A stretch of DNA of 64,000 nucleotides from B10-G9 sp963712165 (GCA_963712165.1 CAVQGY010000002.1:434001-498000); one strand, 5' to 3'. Shown: positions 1-7,756, numbered from the stretch's first letter. Notes: a model not told the origin generated them from the letters alone. Program-made: numbers and translations.

Positions 1-126
1 CTTGGCAGCATCGCCGAAGATCTTTTCCTGCAATCCCGCTGGGAGATTACAGGAGAGGCTGATTATTCCTACCAGCAGAAAAAAACTGGTGAGGAGATGG
101 ATGGTTTTTTTCCGGGGTGATAACAT
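1..126 (-). CDS. Partial lipoprotein (N-terminus only)
   Basis: An open frame starts at an ATG at 126-124 and runs off the left edge of the window, giving 42 residues. The N-terminus has a basic start (MLSPRKK), a hydrophobic stretch (LLTSFFLLVGIISL) and a lipobox-like SLSC, so the mature protein probably begins at Cys26 and is anchored to the membrane by lipid. An AAAAGGA lies about 10 nt before the ATG. On the minus strand a TATAAT (188-183) is a possible -10 for this gene. The rest of the protein is outside the window, so no function can be given. It was not among longer ORFs because it is truncated by the window edge. Confidence 0.6.
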   Translation of the reverse strand, partial: MLSPRKKTIHLLTSFFLLVGIISLSCNLPAGLQEKIFGDAAK

Positions 127-230
127 GGGCCATAATCCTTTTTCAAATTGGCTTGGATCGCTCTCGACCTTCATGTAATGGAATTATACCTCTTCCGCCT
201 GTCGGAAATCTCCAGTGAAGCCCTTCAAGC

Positions 231-268
231 ACAAATCACCTGCGGAATTCTAAACGCAGGTGATTTGT
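231..268 (-). terminator. 13-bp inverted repeat after ssb
   Basis: A perfect 13-bp inverted repeat (231-243 with 256-268, arms ACAAATCACCTGC and GCAGGTGATTTGT, 12-nt loop) lies 20 bp after the ssb stop codon on the minus strand. The T-tract is poor, so it may be a weak intrinsic terminator or an mRNA 3' stabilising hairpin. Confidence 0.55.
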
Positions 269-288
269 CAGACTAAAATGATTCTTAT

Positions 289-633
289 TTAGTTCCCCTC
301 TCCCTCCTTCTTGTCAAGCATTTGCATTTGTGAGGGGATCACTTTGGTAAAATACCGGGTGCTCCCATTGTCATCGTAAGTGTCTGTTTGCAGTCGTCCC
401 TCAAGGAATATGAGGCTGCCTTTTTTAAGGTATTCTCCACAGATCTCGCCCAGTCTTTCCCAGGCTTCTACATTAAACCAATCTGTGATCTCCTGTTGTT
501 CTCCATCCTTTTTTTTCCAGCGACGGTTCACTGCCATGCTGAAAATACAGACCTTCTTTCCCCCTGGAATTTCCTTGAGTTCGGGGTCTCGCCCCAATCG
601 TCCGATCAACTGCACGCGGTTCAGGCCCACCAT
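289..633 (-). CDS. ssb: Single-stranded DNA-binding protein, tail-less
   Basis: SSB coats single-stranded DNA during replication, repair and recombination. The 114-residue protein is a single OB-fold with the family landmarks LNRVQLIGRLGRDPEL near the N-terminus, FSMAVNR, TDWFNVEAWERLGEICGEYLKKG and FLEGRLQTDTYDDNG. Canonical bacterial SSBs are about 150-180 residues and end in a flexible linker with an acidic DDDLPF-like tip that recruits partner proteins. This one stops right after the OB-fold with KKEGEGN. The start is supported by GGAGGG 4 nt upstream of the ATG. It is divergent from the deoxynucleoside kinase gene. The lack of the tip suggests either a lineage-specific SSB or a secondary paralogue. 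Confidence 0.9.
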   Translation of the reverse strand: MVGLNRVQLIGRLGRDPELKEIPGGKKVCIFSMAVNRRWKKKDGEQQEITDWFNVEAWERLGEICGEYLKKGSLIFLEGRLQTDTYDDNGSTRYFTKVIPSQMQMLDKKEGEGN

Positions 634-780
634 AATTCCCTCCTTATAAGATATAATTGGTAAGTCCTGTTTTTCAGTGTAGCGTTAAGCCTCCGGGGTT
701 GTCAATAACATGGCGCCTTTGATGCTCCAGTCAATTTTTCTGCACCGGAGACGGTATCAACTAAAGGAACGATCCCAGTT

Positions 781-1416
781 ATGTATATCGCAATTGAGGG
801 CGCAATTGGTGTAGGAAAAACGACTCTGTCCCGATTATTATCATCCCGTTTCCAGGCGGACCTTCTTTTGGAGGTTTTTGAAGAGAACCCATTCCTGGCC
901 GATTTCTATGCCGATCGGGATGCCTATGCTTTTCAAACCCAAATATTCTTTCTTTTGAGCCGCTATCATCAACAGCAGGAAGTCCCTTCTGCCCTCTCCT
1001 CCGGGAATAACTTGATCGCTGATTACACCTTTGAGAAGGATGCCTTGTTTGCGCGATTAAACCTGGATGGCGATGAGCTTGATACCTATTTCAGCGTTCA
1101 TAATGCCCTGGCAGAGAAGCTGCCTCTTCCAGATCTGATCGTATATCTCCAAGCCGAGACCAGTGTATTGATGCAGCGGATTGCTCAAAGGGATCGGCCA
1201 TATGAGAGAAATATGGATCCCGAATATATTCGCAATCTGAATGAGGCTTATGATATGTTTTACAGAACGGACTATACGGGCCCTCCTGTCTTAAGGATAA
1301 ACACTAATAAGCTCAATTACGTTGCCAGGGAAAAGGATTTGGATCTGGTGGAGACACGGATTCGTCAATCTCTTAAACTAGGCCCTTACCAGACCCAATT
1401 CTTTAATCAATCTTGA
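781..1416 (+). CDS. Deoxynucleoside kinase (paralogue 1)
   Basis: This kinase phosphorylates a deoxyribonucleoside to its monophosphate for nucleotide salvage. The 211-residue protein begins with the P-loop EGAIGVGKTTLSRLL, carries the EENPFLADFYAD and QTQIFFLLSRYHQQQ segments of the dNK/dGK family, and has an arginine-rich LID (RIAQRDRPYERNMDPEY). Where the second paralogue at 45761-46417 has the classic DRS motif, this one has ADYTFEKD, a substitution that may change substrate preference (dGK-like versus dAK/dCK-like is my guess). It is followed directly by a nucleotidyltransferase-like gene whose possible TTG start overlaps the stop codon, so the two are probably co-transcribed. An AAAGGA lies about 12 nt upstream of the ATG. 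Confidence 0.85.
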   Translation: MYIAIEGAIGVGKTTLSRLLSSRFQADLLLEVFEENPFLADFYADRDAYAFQTQIFFLLSRYHQQQEVPSALSSGNNLIADYTFEKDALFARLNLDGDELDTYFSVHNALAEKLPLPDLIVYLQAETSVLMQRIAQRDRPYERNMDPEYIRNLNEAYDMFYRTDYTGPPVLRINTNKLNYVAREKDLDLVETRIRQSLKLGPYQTQFFNQS

Positions 1417-1439
1417 TCTACAGGAAGGATCAGATTCCA

Positions 1440-2438
1440 ATGCAGTTCACTCCTGAAATCCTACGTCAGCATGCCCGAGTTTTGGTCGGGAAAGAAATCA
1501 AGAATAACCGGAATATCCTGGCCGCTTACCTACGGGGCTCCCTGCTTTATGGATCTCCTCTCCTTGGCGGAGTGGGGGATATCGACCTGGTTTTTATCCA
1601 TAATTCCCCCCCTTCAATTTCGCGAGAGATCCGGAAGCTCACTCCTGAGATCATTTTCGATATAGAGCATCATGACCAGCTGGACTACAGAACGCCGCGC
1701 GAACTCCGCCTGGACCCCTGGTTCGGCCCCACTTTGAGGGACGCAATTCCACTCCACGACCCCCGCCATATACTAGACTATACGCAATCAGGAGTGCGGA
1801 GTAATTTTGATTTCCCAGAAAACGTCCTGATCAGAAGTCAAACGCTCCTGGGCCAAGCCCGCCAATTCTGGCTGGATCGTCAGGTTTCCCCACCCCTGGA
1901 AATCCTGTCTGAACTCCCAGCATTCCTGTCCGCTCTGGAAAAAACCCTCAACGCAGTTGCTTTGGTCTCTGGTCCACCACTCCCCATCCGGCGCCTCGGT
2001 GTGGATTTTGCCCACCGGGCAGAACTGCTAAATGCACCCGGATTGGGAATTGCCTTCGACCACTTGTTAGGTGCAGTCAATCTATCGCATGATCGGCTTT
2101 CTGAATGGCTGGGATATTGGACGCAGGCAATAAGCACCCTCAAAAAGGAATCCCCCACGGGATCGATCCTGACAGAACAGGAACCTTATTTCCGGTCAGC
2201 CCTGGAAGAGTTAATTCAAACCGGACCCATGAGCGCAGGGTTGTGGCCACTCTTGAATACCTGGACCGAGATCATTAATCTGCTTCCTGATAAAACTCAG
2301 CATCAAACCCCCTGGATCGGCGCCCTTACCAACCTTGGATTCGCAGGTAGTGATTACCAAATCCGCCTGGCGGCATTTGATAGCTTTTTAGAATTATGTG
2401 AATCACTGATCAAAAAGGAAACTGAGGGAGCCACTTAA
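1440..2438 (+). CDS. Nucleotidyltransferase-fold protein, unknown substrate
   Basis: The N-terminal third matches the minimal nucleotidyltransferase pattern: AAYLRGSLLYGSPLLGGVGDIDLVFIH has the helix-turn GS followed by D-x-D metal ligands, and a later DIEHHDQLDY may supply the third acidic residue. The remaining roughly 220 residues are helical and unrecognised. An in-frame TTG at 1413 overlaps the stop codon of the kinase gene, but ATG at 1440 has AGGAAGGA 10 nt upstream and is preferred, giving 332 residues. Being co-oriented and nearly contiguous with a deoxynucleoside kinase, it may act on nucleotides or RNA. The family assignment is moderate and the substrate is unknown. Confidence 0.6.
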   Translation: MQFTPEILRQHARVLVGKEIKNNRNILAAYLRGSLLYGSPLLGGVGDIDLVFIHNSPPSISREIRKLTPEIIFDIEHHDQLDYRTPRELRLDPWFGPTLRDAIPLHDPRHILDYTQSGVRSNFDFPENVLIRSQTLLGQARQFWLDRQVSPPLEILSELPAFLSALEKTLNAVALVSGPPLPIRRLGVDFAHRAELLNAPGLGIAFDHLLGAVNLSHDRLSEWLGYWTQAISTLKKESPTGSILTEQEPYFRSALEELIQTGPMSAGLWPLLNTWTEIINLLPDKTQHQTPWIGALTNLGFAGSDYQIRLAAFDSFLELCESLIKKETEGAT

Positions 2439-2451
2439 GGCAAATAAAAAA

Positions 2452-3714
2452 TCACTCGGACGGCTTAGGAAGAGCTACTCTAAAAGCAGCCCCTTTGCCA
2501 AGGCCTTCACTTTCCGCCCAGATCCGTCCCCCATGCAGGCGTACAAGCTCCTGGGCAATGGATAGCCCCAATCCTAAACCACCATAACGGCGGGTCATAT
2601 GGTCTTCCTCCTGAAAGAAGACTTCAAAGATCTTTTCTAGATTCTCTTCCGCTATTCCTTTTCCCGTATCCTCAACAGACACGATCACTTCATCTGCCTG
2701 TTCTTCAACACTGAGGGTTATTTCCCCATCCACAGGAGTAAACCGGATGGCATTTAACAAGATATTCACAAATACCACACTCATTTTCGGCAGGTCGATC
2801 TGCAGCGGGACGGGGTCTTCAGGCAGCTGATAGATGACCCGGTGATCTTCGGTGGACAACGTTTGATTGACTTCTTCGCGGGAAAAAGAAAGGACCTGCT
2901 GCAGCGTGGTGTCAGTAAGATCCAGGTCTGCCTCTCCGGTATAGAGCAGGTTCATATTGGCTATATCATCAAGAACTGCCCTCAGCTTCGAGGAGGCCTT
3001 TAATATGGATTCCGCCAGCGGTTTGTTCTCTTCAATAGCATCTTCGTGCAGAAGCGTTGCGTAACCCAGGATATTCCCGAGGGGTGTGCGGAGTTCATGG
3101 GAAGCTACGGCCATCAGGTCCCGCTTGAGCTTGTCTGCCTTACTGAGCTCCACATTGGCTTTCTGAAGCGCCTGGATCAGGTTTGCGTTGTGGATGGAGA
3201 TTGCTGCCTGAGAAGCGATCACCAGCAGTAGGGATACATCAAAATCAGTAAACTCCCCCTCTTTTTTATTAAGGGCTTCAATCACGCCGGTGACCCGGTC
3301 TTTGATTCTCATCGGAACTCCCAACAGGGAGTCGACTTCCAAGCCAACCTCTTCGCCAACCTCGTCATAATGACGCGGGTCATCCTTAGTGCTGTTAATC
3401 ACCAGATGGCGGTTTTCTGTGTAAATCGTGCCAGCCAGGCTGTTCTCCAGGGGAACTGGGATCTGTTCAAGTTGATCGATATTTACACTGGTCGTGGCTG
3501 CAAACCTCAATTCATTGACCCGCTCATCATAGAGAAGGATCGAGATGATTGAGCATTCCAGCAACTCCGCCGCTGATTGCAGGATATTCTGCAGCAGGAT
3601 CTCTGGTTTGAGGGTGGAGTTTAAAATAGCGCTGATTTCCACCAACCGGGAAATCTTGCGGGTTTTCTCGCGGATTTCCGGTTCTGTGATTGACGCAGTC
3701 AGGTTGTTGAACAT
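2452..3714 (-). CDS. Cytoplasmic GAF sensor histidine kinase
   Basis: A 420-residue two-component sensor kinase. There is no membrane segment. A GAF domain spans about residues 28-180 (SIISILLYDERVNELRF, LLGVPMRIKDRVTGVIEALNK), a short coiled coil follows, then the dimerisation/phosphoacceptor helix with SHELRTPLGNILGYATLL (His206) and a HATPase domain with N box (NILLNAIRFTP), G1 (DTGKGI) and G2 (GGLGLGLSIAQELVRLHGG). It senses a cytosolic ligand or redox signal. No response regulator gene lies beside it, so it is an orphan in this window. It converges on the nucleotidyltransferase gene with 13 bp between stop codons. AAGG precedes the ATG by 5 nt and a TATAAT lies further upstream on the minus strand. 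Confidence 0.9.
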   Translation of the reverse strand: MFNNLTASITEPEIREKTRKISRLVEISAILNSTLKPEILLQNILQSAAELLECSIISILLYDERVNELRFAATTSVNIDQLEQIPVPLENSLAGTIYTENRHLVINSTKDDPRHYDEVGEEVGLEVDSLLGVPMRIKDRVTGVIEALNKKEGEFTDFDVSLLLVIASQAAISIHNANLIQALQKANVELSKADKLKRDLMAVASHELRTPLGNILGYATLLHEDAIEENKPLAESILKASSKLRAVLDDIANMNLLYTGEADLDLTDTTLQQVLSFSREEVNQTLSTEDHRVIYQLPEDPVPLQIDLPKMSVVFVNILLNAIRFTPVDGEITLSVEEQADEVIVSVEDTGKGIAEENLEKIFEVFFQEEDHMTRRYGGLGLGLSIAQELVRLHGGRIWAESEGLGKGAAFRVALPKPSE

Positions 3715-3799
3715 GGCAGCCTTGAATGATAAGTGTACCGATGATTAATTATAGTCCACGGGAAGCCGTTCGACCTATTATTTTCGAAAGCCCCTCAGA

Positions 3800-4546
3800 T
3801 CAGTCTTCAAAGCGGGAATCCTCTATCATCTTCTTGATATCATCTGCTCCTTCTGAGATGATTTGCGGATTTTCTTCTCCCGCCAAACGTGTTTCCGCTT
3901 CTTGTAGACGGGAAGAGGAAGCCGCAGGAAGAATGCTGATCTTGCCGCAGTGGGGACAGCGCACCAGTTTACCGATCATCAGATTTGGTGCCAGAAACGA
4001 ACGAGAAAACGGCAGGTTGCAGCGCGAGCAAATTGCACCCCCGGCCGGGCCGTATTTTCCAGGAATATGTTCTTTTTTACGTCCTAACAAGAAAGGGGCG
4101 CCAATTCCAATCAGCGTCAGGGCGCCAACACCCACCAGCAGCGGGACAATGACATCCTGGGTTTCCGACCAAGCCTGGTCCGAAGACAGGAATACCTTAG
4201 TGACTGTATTCGATCTTAAGACGCTGCCATCTGCCAGATATCCTTCTGCGCTCATCTGCCTTTCGCCGCTTTCATAATCACTGGTATGGAACTTGATCTG
4301 GTAGGGTTCATCTGAAACCTCAGCCATCTCCTCTCCATCCATATAGAAAATCACTTCCACCATATCCGCTGGAGGGTCGACAACCCTGAGAGTAAAATTT
4401 CCTTGGATCTTTCCCAGTCCACCATATCCGAAATTCCGGATCAGTCCAAGATTTAAAGTCGGTTCTTCCTGGAAAGCGTGAACTGCTCCAGGCATCAACA
4501 GGGTTATTACACAGATCAACAGGACAAGATAGATTCTTTTTCTCAT
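3800..4546 (-). CDS. Secreted/membrane protein with C-terminal zinc ribbon
   Basis: Start set at ATG 4546, inside a longer frame, because it has GGAAGTGAG upstream, lies 4 bp after the permease stop codon and begins a clear signal peptide (MRKRIYLVLLICVITLLMPG, cleavage near VHA-F). The 248-residue protein then has an extracellular Ig/fibronectin-like region (about residues 45-120, VDPPADMVEVIFYMDGEEM), a membrane helix (VIVPLLVGVGALTLIGIGAPFLL) and a cytoplasmic segment with two Cys pairs (CSRCNLPFSRSF ... VRCPHCGKI) that form a zinc ribbon. It is the last gene of the GntR/YhfC/ABC-2 operon. Function unknown; it may act as an accessory subunit or sensor of the exporter. Confidence 0.7.
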   Translation of the reverse strand: MRKRIYLVLLICVITLLMPGAVHAFQEEPTLNLGLIRNFGYGGLGKIQGNFTLRVVDPPADMVEVIFYMDGEEMAEVSDEPYQIKFHTSDYESGERQMSAEGYLADGSVLRSNTVTKVFLSSDQAWSETQDVIVPLLVGVGALTLIGIGAPFLLGRKKEHIPGKYGPAGGAICSRCNLPFSRSFLAPNLMIGKLVRCPHCGKISILPAASSSRLQEAETRLAGEENPQIISEGADDIKKMIEDSRFED

Positions 4547-4550
4547 AATC

Positions 4551-5342
4551 TCACTTCCAGCGCGACAGAATTGTTTCCCTCTGAAAAACCTGAATGGCAA
4601 AATAGAACAGTATGGCATCCAGGACAGCCAAGGCCACTGCCATCCACAGGATAAACTCCTCGTTGATGAGGATAAACCCGGACATCTGACCAATAAATAA
4701 GCCTACCACAGGAAGCACAAAAATACCTGAGATTTGTTCGGCTACCCTGGGATCATTTACCCGCGAGGAGATCATCACGGAAATACTCACGCCCAGAATA
4801 GACAACAGGGGCCCGACCCCAAAGATGGCGATCATCCACAAAGGATCAAACAGCTTGCTTACCACTGCTCGATTATCAACCATCAGATAGGCTCCTCCTG
4901 CGTAGAGCAAGTAGCCGATCCAGGTGGTCAGCACAGCAGGAATAACTCCGGCCAGTCCTTTTCCGACCAGGATTTCCAGAGTAGACACAGGAGTTGCCAG
5001 CAAGGGCTCAAGCGTACGGGTGGTCTTTTCTCCCACAATGCTATAAGAAGCGATGGTCATGGGAATGATCACCGGGACCATCATAAAGAGCAAGATGAAT
5101 TGGGTGACAATATAATAAAGCATACAATCACCTCCATTCAATTCGCCACAGAGCGGCTTGAATTGGGGAGGTAAATCACTGACAGATAACCCACTGAAAT
5201 CATCCGCTGATCCCAAAAAATAAAGCATGACCAACGGCAGCGCCGTGATCATTAACGGTAAAAAAGACACCGTAAAGATCACGAATTTATTCTTGAATAC
5301 TTCTCTCCATTCCTTGGCAATTATCGCTCTAATTCTGTTCAT
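4551..5342 (-). CDS. ABC-2 type transporter permease
   Basis: A 263-residue integral membrane protein with about six hydrophobic helices. It carries the ABC-2 landmarks: an N-terminal amphipathic stretch (MNRIRAIIAKEWREVFKNK), a large loop after helix 1 (about residues 45-75), and the conserved SIVGEKTTRTLEPLLATPVSTLEILVGKGLAGV segment that contacts the ATPase. Its start overlaps the end of the ATPase gene by 14 bp, indicating translational coupling. The substrate cannot be told from sequence; relatives export drugs, antimicrobial peptides or sodium (NatB-like). It sits in an operon headed by a YtrA-type regulator, a context typical of cell-envelope-stress exporters. Confidence 0.85.
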   Translation of the reverse strand: MNRIRAIIAKEWREVFKNKFVIFTVSFLPLMITALPLVMLYFLGSADDFSGLSVSDLPPQFKPLCGELNGGDCMLYYIVTQFILLFMMVPVIIPMTIASYSIVGEKTTRTLEPLLATPVSTLEILVGKGLAGVIPAVLTTWIGYLLYAGGAYLMVDNRAVVSKLFDPLWMIAIFGVGPLLSILGVSISVMISSRVNDPRVAEQISGIFVLPVVGLFIGQMSGFILINEEFILWMAVALAVLDAILFYFAIQVFQRETILSRWK

Positions 5343-6279
5343 GGCTATTTCCCTTAACTGCTCCCATTAATTCCAGATAGACATCTTCCAGACGGCGCCT
5401 GAGCTCACCGACGAATTGTATTTCTGCCCCATTTTCTACAAGCGTCCGAATCAGGAGCGGGTTGCGTTTTTCCGGGTCATCTACAGCAACCACGATCTTG
5501 TTTTCCACTATCTGGCTTTCTGTGACAAACTCGAATTTTTCCAGCTCGCTGGCCATACTTTGCTTGGCTTCCAGTAAGTGAAAAACCACCTTTCTCCCGA
5601 AAAGTTTGCGGCGCAGTTCCTTGGGATCGCCCAGGGCCAGAAGGTGTCCAGATATCACAGCTATTCTGTCACATAAGCGGTCCGCCTCTTCCAGATTATG
5701 GGTGGTCAAGATGATTGTCCTGCCTTCATCTTTCAACTCGGCAATAAAATCCCGCACCAGACGAGAAGCCTCGGGGTCTAGAGCACTGGTGGGCTCATCC
5801 AGGAAAAGGACTTCCGGTTCGTGGAGCAGCGCCCTGGCGATAGCCAGTTTTTGGCGCATACCCTTTGAAAACTGCCCGACCGGTTCGTAGCGCCTATTCC
5901 ATAGACCCAGCAGCTCCAAGTATCGCTGAATTTGATGTTCCTTATCTTCCATGCCGTACATTTCCCCATAGAAAGCCAGGTTCTGCTCCGCTGTCAGGGC
6001 GTCGTATAAACCCGGCGCTTCGGGCAGCAAGCCGATCCTGCGGCGGATACCCTGGTCGTCTACACCCACTTGACAGCCAGCCACCCAGGCCTCGCCTCCG
6101 GTGGGCACAAGCAAAGCAGCCAGCATCCGCACCGTAGTGGTCTTGCCGGCGCCGTTGGGCCCCAACAAACCAAAGACCTCTCCTTTCTTCACAGAGAGAG
6201 TAAGCTGATTGACAGCCAGATTCTCCCCAAAGGCTCGAGTAAGGTTTTCTGTGATAATGATTGACTCATTTTTATTCAT
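5329..6279 (-). CDS. ABC transporter ATP-binding protein
   Basis: A 316-residue cytoplasmic ATPase that energises the adjacent ABC-2 permease. It shows Walker A (GLLGPNGAGKTTTVRML, about residues 37-53), Q-loop (LLPEAPGLYDALT), signature GQFSKGMRQKLAIARALLHEP (FSKGMRQ in place of LSGGQ, usual in DrrA/NatA-type ATPases), Walker B (VLFLDEPTSALDP) and H-loop (ILTTHNLEEA). The C-terminal 90 residues resemble the DUF4162-like extension of DrrA/CcmA-type exporters. The start overlaps the yhfC-like gene by 8 bp. NatA-like sodium export or drug export are both possible. Confidence 0.9.
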   Translation of the reverse strand: MNKNESIIITENLTRAFGENLAVNQLTLSVKKGEVFGLLGPNGAGKTTTVRMLAALLVPTGGEAWVAGCQVGVDDQGIRRRIGLLPEAPGLYDALTAEQNLAFYGEMYGMEDKEHQIQRYLELLGLWNRRYEPVGQFSKGMRQKLAIARALLHEPEVLFLDEPTSALDPEASRLVRDFIAELKDEGRTIILTTHNLEEADRLCDRIAVISGHLLALGDPKELRRKLFGRKVVFHLLEAKQSMASELEKFEFVTESQIVENKIVVAVDDPEKRNPLLIRTLVENGAEIQFVGELRRRLEDVYLELMGAVKGNSHEQN

Positions 6280-7138
6280 AGCGGCTCTCTTCTATTTGAT
6301 CTGTTGATATTTCAGAAGCAGTCAAAGCAGGTTTTGGGGGAGGGGGCGCTAGTTGATCCTCCTGCTGCTCCCCAGGCCGGACCAGCCAGGCCCAGCCGAC
6401 CCAAATCAAAGCGAATGCAAAAAGCAGCGCCTCAACCCACAATAAATCCATCTGTTGCACAGCAATAACTGCAAAAGCGTTTAGCACAGTATGCCCAAGA
6501 ATGGCGACCAGCAACCAGAGCAGATTCCTTCCGCGTACGCCCTTATAAACGAACACTGACGCACCCAGGTGGAAGAGCAGCGCCGAAACTCGCTCCCACG
6601 CGCCCAGCAGGGACTGATGCCAGGGAACCGCCCAATAGGCTTCTATCTGGGACCGGATCAAATCTGCCTGGGCAGCAGGGAAACTTTCTAAAACTCCCTC
6701 ACCTCCCAGGGCCATAACCTGCACCAGCGCGTAAAATACCAGCAATCCAGTCAAAATCGCTTCAACGCCCCCATGCCCGATGCCATATTTCCAGGGAAGC
6801 AATTCCCCCGATTCGCGCCTAAGCCAAAAACGGAAGCTTAAATAGCGGGCCAGCTCCTCAAACACGCCGGCTGACAAACCTGCCGCAAGGCCCAAAATCA
6901 CGAGCGATCTGCCCCCCTGGGCGGCAAGATCGATGCCCCATCGCTCCAACCCGGGAAGGAGCAGGAACTGATTAAAGGGAATATGTCCAACCTGCGAGAG
7001 AATAAAACCCGCCACCCCTATCCAAATCGGCCTCAAGCCTCCTTTTCCCCTCCGGACAAGGAGAAAAGCCGCCAGAACGGGGATCCCCAACATCAAGACT
7101 CCATTCAATATCCTCAGAAAAATCGCCATTCCTGTCAT
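6272..7138 (-). CDS. YhfC-family intramembrane metalloprotease-like protein
   Basis: A 288-residue polytopic membrane protein with seven or eight hydrophobic helices. It carries GVFEELARYLSFRFWLR followed by KYGIGHGGVEAIL and later ILGHTVLNAFAVIAVQQ; the EE, GHGG and H-x3-N elements are the putative active-site residues of the YhfC family of glutamic/metal intramembrane proteases, related to CPBP proteases. The C-terminus is a short Pro-rich cytoplasmic tail. It is the second gene of the gntR operon and overlaps the ATPase gene by 8 bp. A role processing a peptide handled by the exporter, or immunity to one, is inference. A second ATG lies three codons in; either could be used. Confidence 0.7.
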   Translation of the reverse strand: MTGMAIFLRILNGVLMLGIPVLAAFLLVRRGKGGLRPIWIGVAGFILSQVGHIPFNQFLLLPGLERWGIDLAAQGGRSLVILGLAAGLSAGVFEELARYLSFRFWLRRESGELLPWKYGIGHGGVEAILTGLLVFYALVQVMALGGEGVLESFPAAQADLIRSQIEAYWAVPWHQSLLGAWERVSALLFHLGASVFVYKGVRGRNLLWLLVAILGHTVLNAFAVIAVQQMDLLWVEALLFAFALIWVGWAWLVRPGEQQEDQLAPPPPKPALTASEISTDQIEESRYE

Positions 7139-7147
7139 CTTTGCCTA

Positions 7148-7163
7148 TGTTTCACGTGAAACA
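7148..7163. promoter_or_regulatory. parS centromere-like site (ParB binding)
   Basis: The 16-bp palindrome TGTTTCACGTGAAACA is an exact match to the widely conserved bacterial parS consensus. It lies in the 131-bp gap between gntR and the yhfC-like gene, about 2.3 kb from the candidate replication origin at 9428-9791. ParB spreads from such sites and works with ParA and SMC in origin segregation. I found only one perfect copy in this window. parA and parB themselves are not here. Confidence 0.85.
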
Positions 7164-7269
7164 TATCCTCCTTATTTTTTTTACTATTGTGCCTTTTTGC
7201 CGATAAGATCTCTTCTGGTCCCCGGATTCTCCTCGCCATTCTTGAAAATAATACCTCAAGATTCCTGGT

Positions 7270-7659
7270 TTATTCCCCTTCCTCTTGAACAATTTTCTCA
7301 AAGCAATCCTTGATCTCCTCGCTTTTAAAACCCAGGTGGGCTGCTTTCCGGAGATAGAATCGCGTGAGTTCCTCAATATGGTTTCTTTTGCCTTCCTGGT
7401 GAGGTATTTGCTGGCTGGGTTCCAAAACAAAAGTTCCTCTTCCGGGCTGGGTAGAAATCAATCCTTCCTGGTCGAGGTGCCGGTAGGCTCTGGCCACGGT
7501 ATTAAAATTGATGCCCAGCTGAACAGCAAGCTGCCTCGTGGTTGGGAGCTGCTCTCCGGGAGATAATTCACCATCTCTAATCAGCGCATTCAGCTGCTGA
7601 ATGATTTGCTCATAAAGAGGAATGCCGCTCCGAAACTCTACTTCTATTTCTATTTCCAT
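7270..7659 (-). CDS. GntR-family regulator, YtrA type
   Basis: A 129-residue transcription factor with a winged-helix DNA-binding domain (SGIPLYEQIIQQLNALIRDGELSPGEQLPTTRQLAVQLG, recognition helix INFNTVARAYRHLDQEGLI, wing TQPGRGTFV) and a short C-terminal helical dimerisation tail, as in the YtrA subfamily that controls ABC exporter operons. ATG 7659 is preferred to the ATG at 7671 because GGGAG lies 5 nt ahead of it. It heads the operon running down to 3800. Four 8-bp direct repeats sit between its -10 box and its start codon, so it very likely represses its own operon until an envelope stress or antibiotic is sensed. Confidence 0.85.
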   Translation of the reverse strand: MEIEIEVEFRSGIPLYEQIIQQLNALIRDGELSPGEQLPTTRQLAVQLGINFNTVARAYRHLDQEGLISTQPGRGTFVLEPSQQIPHQEGKRNHIEELTRFYLRKAAHLGFKSEEIKDCFEKIVQEEGE

Positions 7660-7694
7660 GGTCGCTCCCATGACACTCTGTTAGAAGACCCATT

Positions 7695-7726
7695 GTATTA
7701 TCGTATTATTGTATCATAGTATCACA
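7695..7726. promoter_or_regulatory. Four tandem 8-bp repeats, candidate GntR operator
   Basis: On the plus strand GTATTATC, GTATTATT, GTATCATA and GTATCACA follow one another at 7695, 7703, 7711 and 7719 with an exact 8-bp period. They cover the expected transcription start just downstream of the -10 box of the gntR promoter, the ideal place for repression. That they bind the GntR protein is inferred from position and from autoregulation being usual in the family. Confidence 0.55.
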
Positions 7727-7728
7727 TA

Positions 7729-7756
7729 ATTATACACCAGCTCCCTGGATTGTAAA
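7729..7756 (-). promoter_or_regulatory. Promoter of the gntR-ABC operon
   Basis: On the minus strand TTTACA (7756-7751) and a perfect TATAAT (7734-7729) are separated by 16 bp, upstream of gntR. The operator-like repeats start immediately downstream. Confidence 0.65.

Noticed and set aside
380..663. Two plus-strand frames of 89 and 91 codons
   Set aside because: Both are antisense to ssb and show no recognisable product.
4547..4693. N-terminal extension of the zinc-ribbon protein
   Set aside because: It overlaps the ABC permease gene out of frame, and ATG 4546 with a ribosome site and signal peptide is a better start.
7152..7430. 92-codon frame on the minus strand covering the gntR-yhfC gap
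   Set aside because: It overlaps gntR in another frame, is rich in Lys/Arg and has no ribosome site; the gap is better explained by parS and untranslated DNA.
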